Positions 62,626 through 64,000 of a stretch of 64,000 bases of DNA are shown in pieces. The translations under genes were made by a program, and so were the position numbers. The DNA lies in NCBI RefSeq assembly GCF_005671395.1, contig NZ_CP040428.1, positions 1,736,001-1,800,000 of the forward strand, written 5' to 3'. Source of the stretch: Jejubacter calystegiae (GTDB lineage: Bacteria; Pseudomonadota; Gammaproteobacteria; Enterobacterales; Enterobacteriaceae). A model generated the notes under the pieces. The model did not search any database and was not told the DNA's origin. It saw nothing but the letters and a program-made list of their open reading frames with translations. The first letter of the stretch is position 1; the number at the start of each line of letters is the position of its first letter.

Positions 62626-62658
62626 TACCCCGCCGCCTGGCGGGGTAATATCTTTTTT
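62626..62658 (+). terminator. Intrinsic terminator of the yfaZ-like gene
   Basis: TACCCCGCC (62626-62634) pairs with GGCGGGGTA (62639-62647) around GCCT, followed 5 nt later by six T residues. Confidence 0.85.
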
Positions 62659-62795
62659 GTTACATCATCCGCATCCGAAAATAATGATTTACCGTTTGTC
62701 GCGGTTTTTAAAGGCTGTCCGGAAAAACAAATAAGTTTACGATGGCAGGCAGGAAATAGCGTCTTTATCCTGGTTATTTGATTGGCGGTGAAAAA

Positions 62796-62836
62796 AATAA
62801 TGGCGGCCAGCCAGTGCTGTCCGCCATTATTTTAGC
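62796..62836 (-). terminator. Intrinsic terminator of diaA-dolP
   Basis: AATAATGGCGG (62796-62806) pairs with CCGCCATTATT (62821-62831); on the minus strand the stem ends in a T run (complement of 62791-62797). It starts 20 bp beyond the dolP stop codon. Confidence 0.85.
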
Positions 62837-62850
62837 GCTATGTTCCGGCG

Positions 62851-63426
62851 CTATTTAATGTAGTTAAAAGCGGTAGTGACGTGCTTCACGCCGCTGACCC
62901 GGCTGGCGATATCTGCCGCGGCCTTACCTTCAGCTTCGGTGACGACGCCCAGCAGGAAGACTTCGCCGTTTTCGGTGGTGACCTTAACGTTAGAAGACTT
63001 CACCTGGTCGCTGGTCAGCAACTGGGAACGGACTTTGGTGGTGATCCAGGTATCCGAAGAGGCGGTACCCATGGTAACCGGCTGGCCCTGACGGATTTCG
63101 TTGTACACTTCGCTGGCGCCATCAACGCCCAGCGCAATCTGCTTAGCCTGTGCGGCCAGTTCGGTGCTGGGGGCCTGGCCGGTCAGCAGCACGCGGCTCT
63201 GATAAGCGGTGACGCTGATGCGCGCCTCTTTCTTCAACTGCTCATCTTTCGAGAGCGCATTATTCACGCGCAGCTCCAGGGTGCTGTCATCCACCTGGGT
63301 ACCCATAGTACGTGGGTCGGTGGCGGTCTTGGTGGCAACGGCGGCGCTACCGGCCACAACGGCGCCGACACAGCCTTGCAATAACAGGGCAGCCATCAAA
63401 ACTGCCAGGGGCGTTAATACCTTCAT
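62851..63426 (-). CDS. dolP: Outer-membrane lipoprotein DolP (YraP)
   Basis: Dual-BON-domain lipoprotein that localises to the division site and supports outer-membrane integrity and BAM function. The lipobox LLLQGC puts the lipidated Cys at residue 19. The two BON domains lie at about 45-115 and 125-190. The 191 residues match E. coli. Start MKVLTPLAVLM follows AAAGGAG. It is 14 bp downstream of diaA, in the same operon as in E. coli. Confidence 0.96.
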   Translation of the reverse strand: MKVLTPLAVLMAALLLQGCVGAVVAGSAAVATKTATDPRTMGTQVDDSTLELRVNNALSKDEQLKKEARISVTAYQSRVLLTGQAPSTELAAQAKQIALGVDGASEVYNEIRQGQPVTMGTASSDTWITTKVRSQLLTSDQVKSSNVKVTTENGEVFLLGVVTEAEGKAAADIASRVSGVKHVTTAFNYIK

Positions 63427-63440
63427 GAGTGCTCCTTTCA

Positions 63441-64000
63441 TCATCCCGGTAAGGGAAATAAGGTGTTATCTATCAGATCGCACAGGCAGTTAACCGTCAG
63501 CATATGCATCTCCTGAATGCGTGCGCTGCGCTGGGAGGGAATGCGGATTTCCACATCCTGAGGCCCCAGCAGACCGGCCAGTTCACCGCCATCGTATCCG
63601 GTGAGTGCGACAATGGTCATATCCCTCGTCACTGCCGCCTCGACGGCTTTAACAATATCCCGGCTGTTGCCGCGCGTCGAGATCGCCAGCAGTACGTCTC
63701 CCGCCTGACCCAGCGCCCGAACCTGCTTGGCGTAAATCTCTTCCTGCAGGCGATCGTTGCTGATGGCCGTTAGCACCACGTTGTCGGCATTGAGCGCAAT
63801 GGCGGGCAGGCTGGGGCGTTCGGTTTCGAAACGGTTGATCATACTGGCGGCGAAGTGCTGGGCGTTGGCGGCGGAGGCGCCGTTACCACAGCACAGGATC
63901 TTATTGCCGTTAAGCAGAGACTGAACCAGCGTCATCGCCGCACGAGAAATGGCATCCGGAAGCGCTTCTGCCGCAGCTATCTGGGTTTGAATGCTTTCCG
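63441..64000 (-). CDS. diaA: DnaA initiator-associating protein DiaA, 3' part
   Basis: SIS-domain protein that binds DnaA and promotes timely replication initiation at oriC. The visible part runs from [18 protein letters not shown] to the stop, about 186 of 196 residues; the first ten residues lie outside the window. [20 protein letters not shown] and [18 protein letters not shown] are nearly identical to E. coli. The C-terminus ends LFPLPG rather than the E. coli HQDD tail. An internal ATG at 63935 is not the real start since homology continues upstream of it. Confidence 0.95.
   Translation of the reverse strand, partial: ESIQTQIAAAEALPDAISRAAMTLVQSLLNGNKILCCGNGASAANAQHFAASMINRFETERPSLPAIALNADNVVLTAISNDRLQEEIYAKQVRALGQAGDVLLAISTRGNSRDIVKAVEAAVTRDMTIVALTGYDGGELAGLLGPQDVEIRIPSQRSARIQEMHMLTVNCLCDLIDNTLFPLPG

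Noticed and set aside
1-64000. CRISPR arrays, tRNA/rRNA genes, prophage or IS elements
   Set aside because: No regularly spaced repeats, cloverleaf-like genes, transposase or phage structural genes were recognised anywhere in the window.

Overview
The window is a chromosomal segment of a member of the Enterobacteriaceae with moderately high GC content. Most encoded proteins read as close orthologues of E. coli/Klebsiella proteins (CycA, YtfE, CpdB, TamA/TamB, YtfQRT-YjfF, Fbp, Mpl, PmbA, UbiU/UbiV/UbiT, DolP, DiaA); YtfK looks essentially identical to the E. coli protein. The species cannot be fixed from sequence alone. No rRNA, tRNA, CRISPR array, prophage or insertion sequence was seen.

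Layout. (1) 1-17.4 kb: a core block in E. coli order: cycA (3' part), ytfE, ytfF, an extra AraC-type gene, ytfG/qorB, ytfH, cpdB, cysQ, ytfJ, ytfK, ytfL/paeA, msrA, tamA-tamB-ytfP. (2) 17.4-23.0 kb: accessory genes between ytfP and ppa: a LacI-family repressor, an RbtT/DalT-like polyol transporter and an erythritol/L-threitol-type dehydrogenase sharing two matching palindromic operators, then a paralogue of the PbgA/YejM membrane phosphatase-fold protein. (3) 23.3-33.8 kb: core block ppa, ytfQ-ytfR-ytfT-yjfF (galactofuranose ABC importer), fbp, mpl, darP, pmbA, cybC. (4) 33.8-55.3 kb: accessory catabolic region: DUF2461 and DUF1348 proteins, an outer-membrane barrel plus GlcG/HbpS-like secreted protein, a FixJ/DctB-type two-component system, the malonate decarboxylase operon mdcABCDEFGH with an added DUF1835-type gene and convergent mdcR, then an eight-gene operon (stand-alone PRD, SFCGS, DUF4312, DUF4311, DUF4310, metallohydrolase, DgaE-like lyase, DgaF-like aldolase) followed by a PRD/EIIB/EIIA regulator. 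(5) 55.3-64 kb: core genes that in E. coli K-12 lie elsewhere on the chromosome: yhbW, (inserted ccdAB-like pair), ubiV-ubiU, ubiT-yhbS, yhbQ, yhbP, yraR, a YfaZ-like porin, dolP and diaA (5' end cut by the window).

The most interesting system is the operon at 47.7-53.2 kb with its regulator at 53.4-55.3 kb. Its gene order copies the Salmonella dga operon (four transporter subunits, then DgaE, then DgaF), but the four PTS subunits are replaced by two small soluble and two membrane proteins known only as domains of unknown function. No sugar kinase is present although the last two enzymes are of families acting on 6-phosphorylated substrates, while PRD, EIIB-like and EIIA-like modules point to the phosphotransferase system. 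I infer a non-classical, possibly phosphotransfer-linked uptake system for an N-acylated amino-sugar acid. Its promoter region has a perfect CRP consensus and a helically phased set of GTGGAA boxes.

Several other regulatory signals can be read directly: a putative NsrR box before ytfE, a GalR/GalS-like operator before ytfQ, the paired LacI-family operators of the polyol cluster, a ccd-type operator, and many intrinsic terminators between convergent genes.
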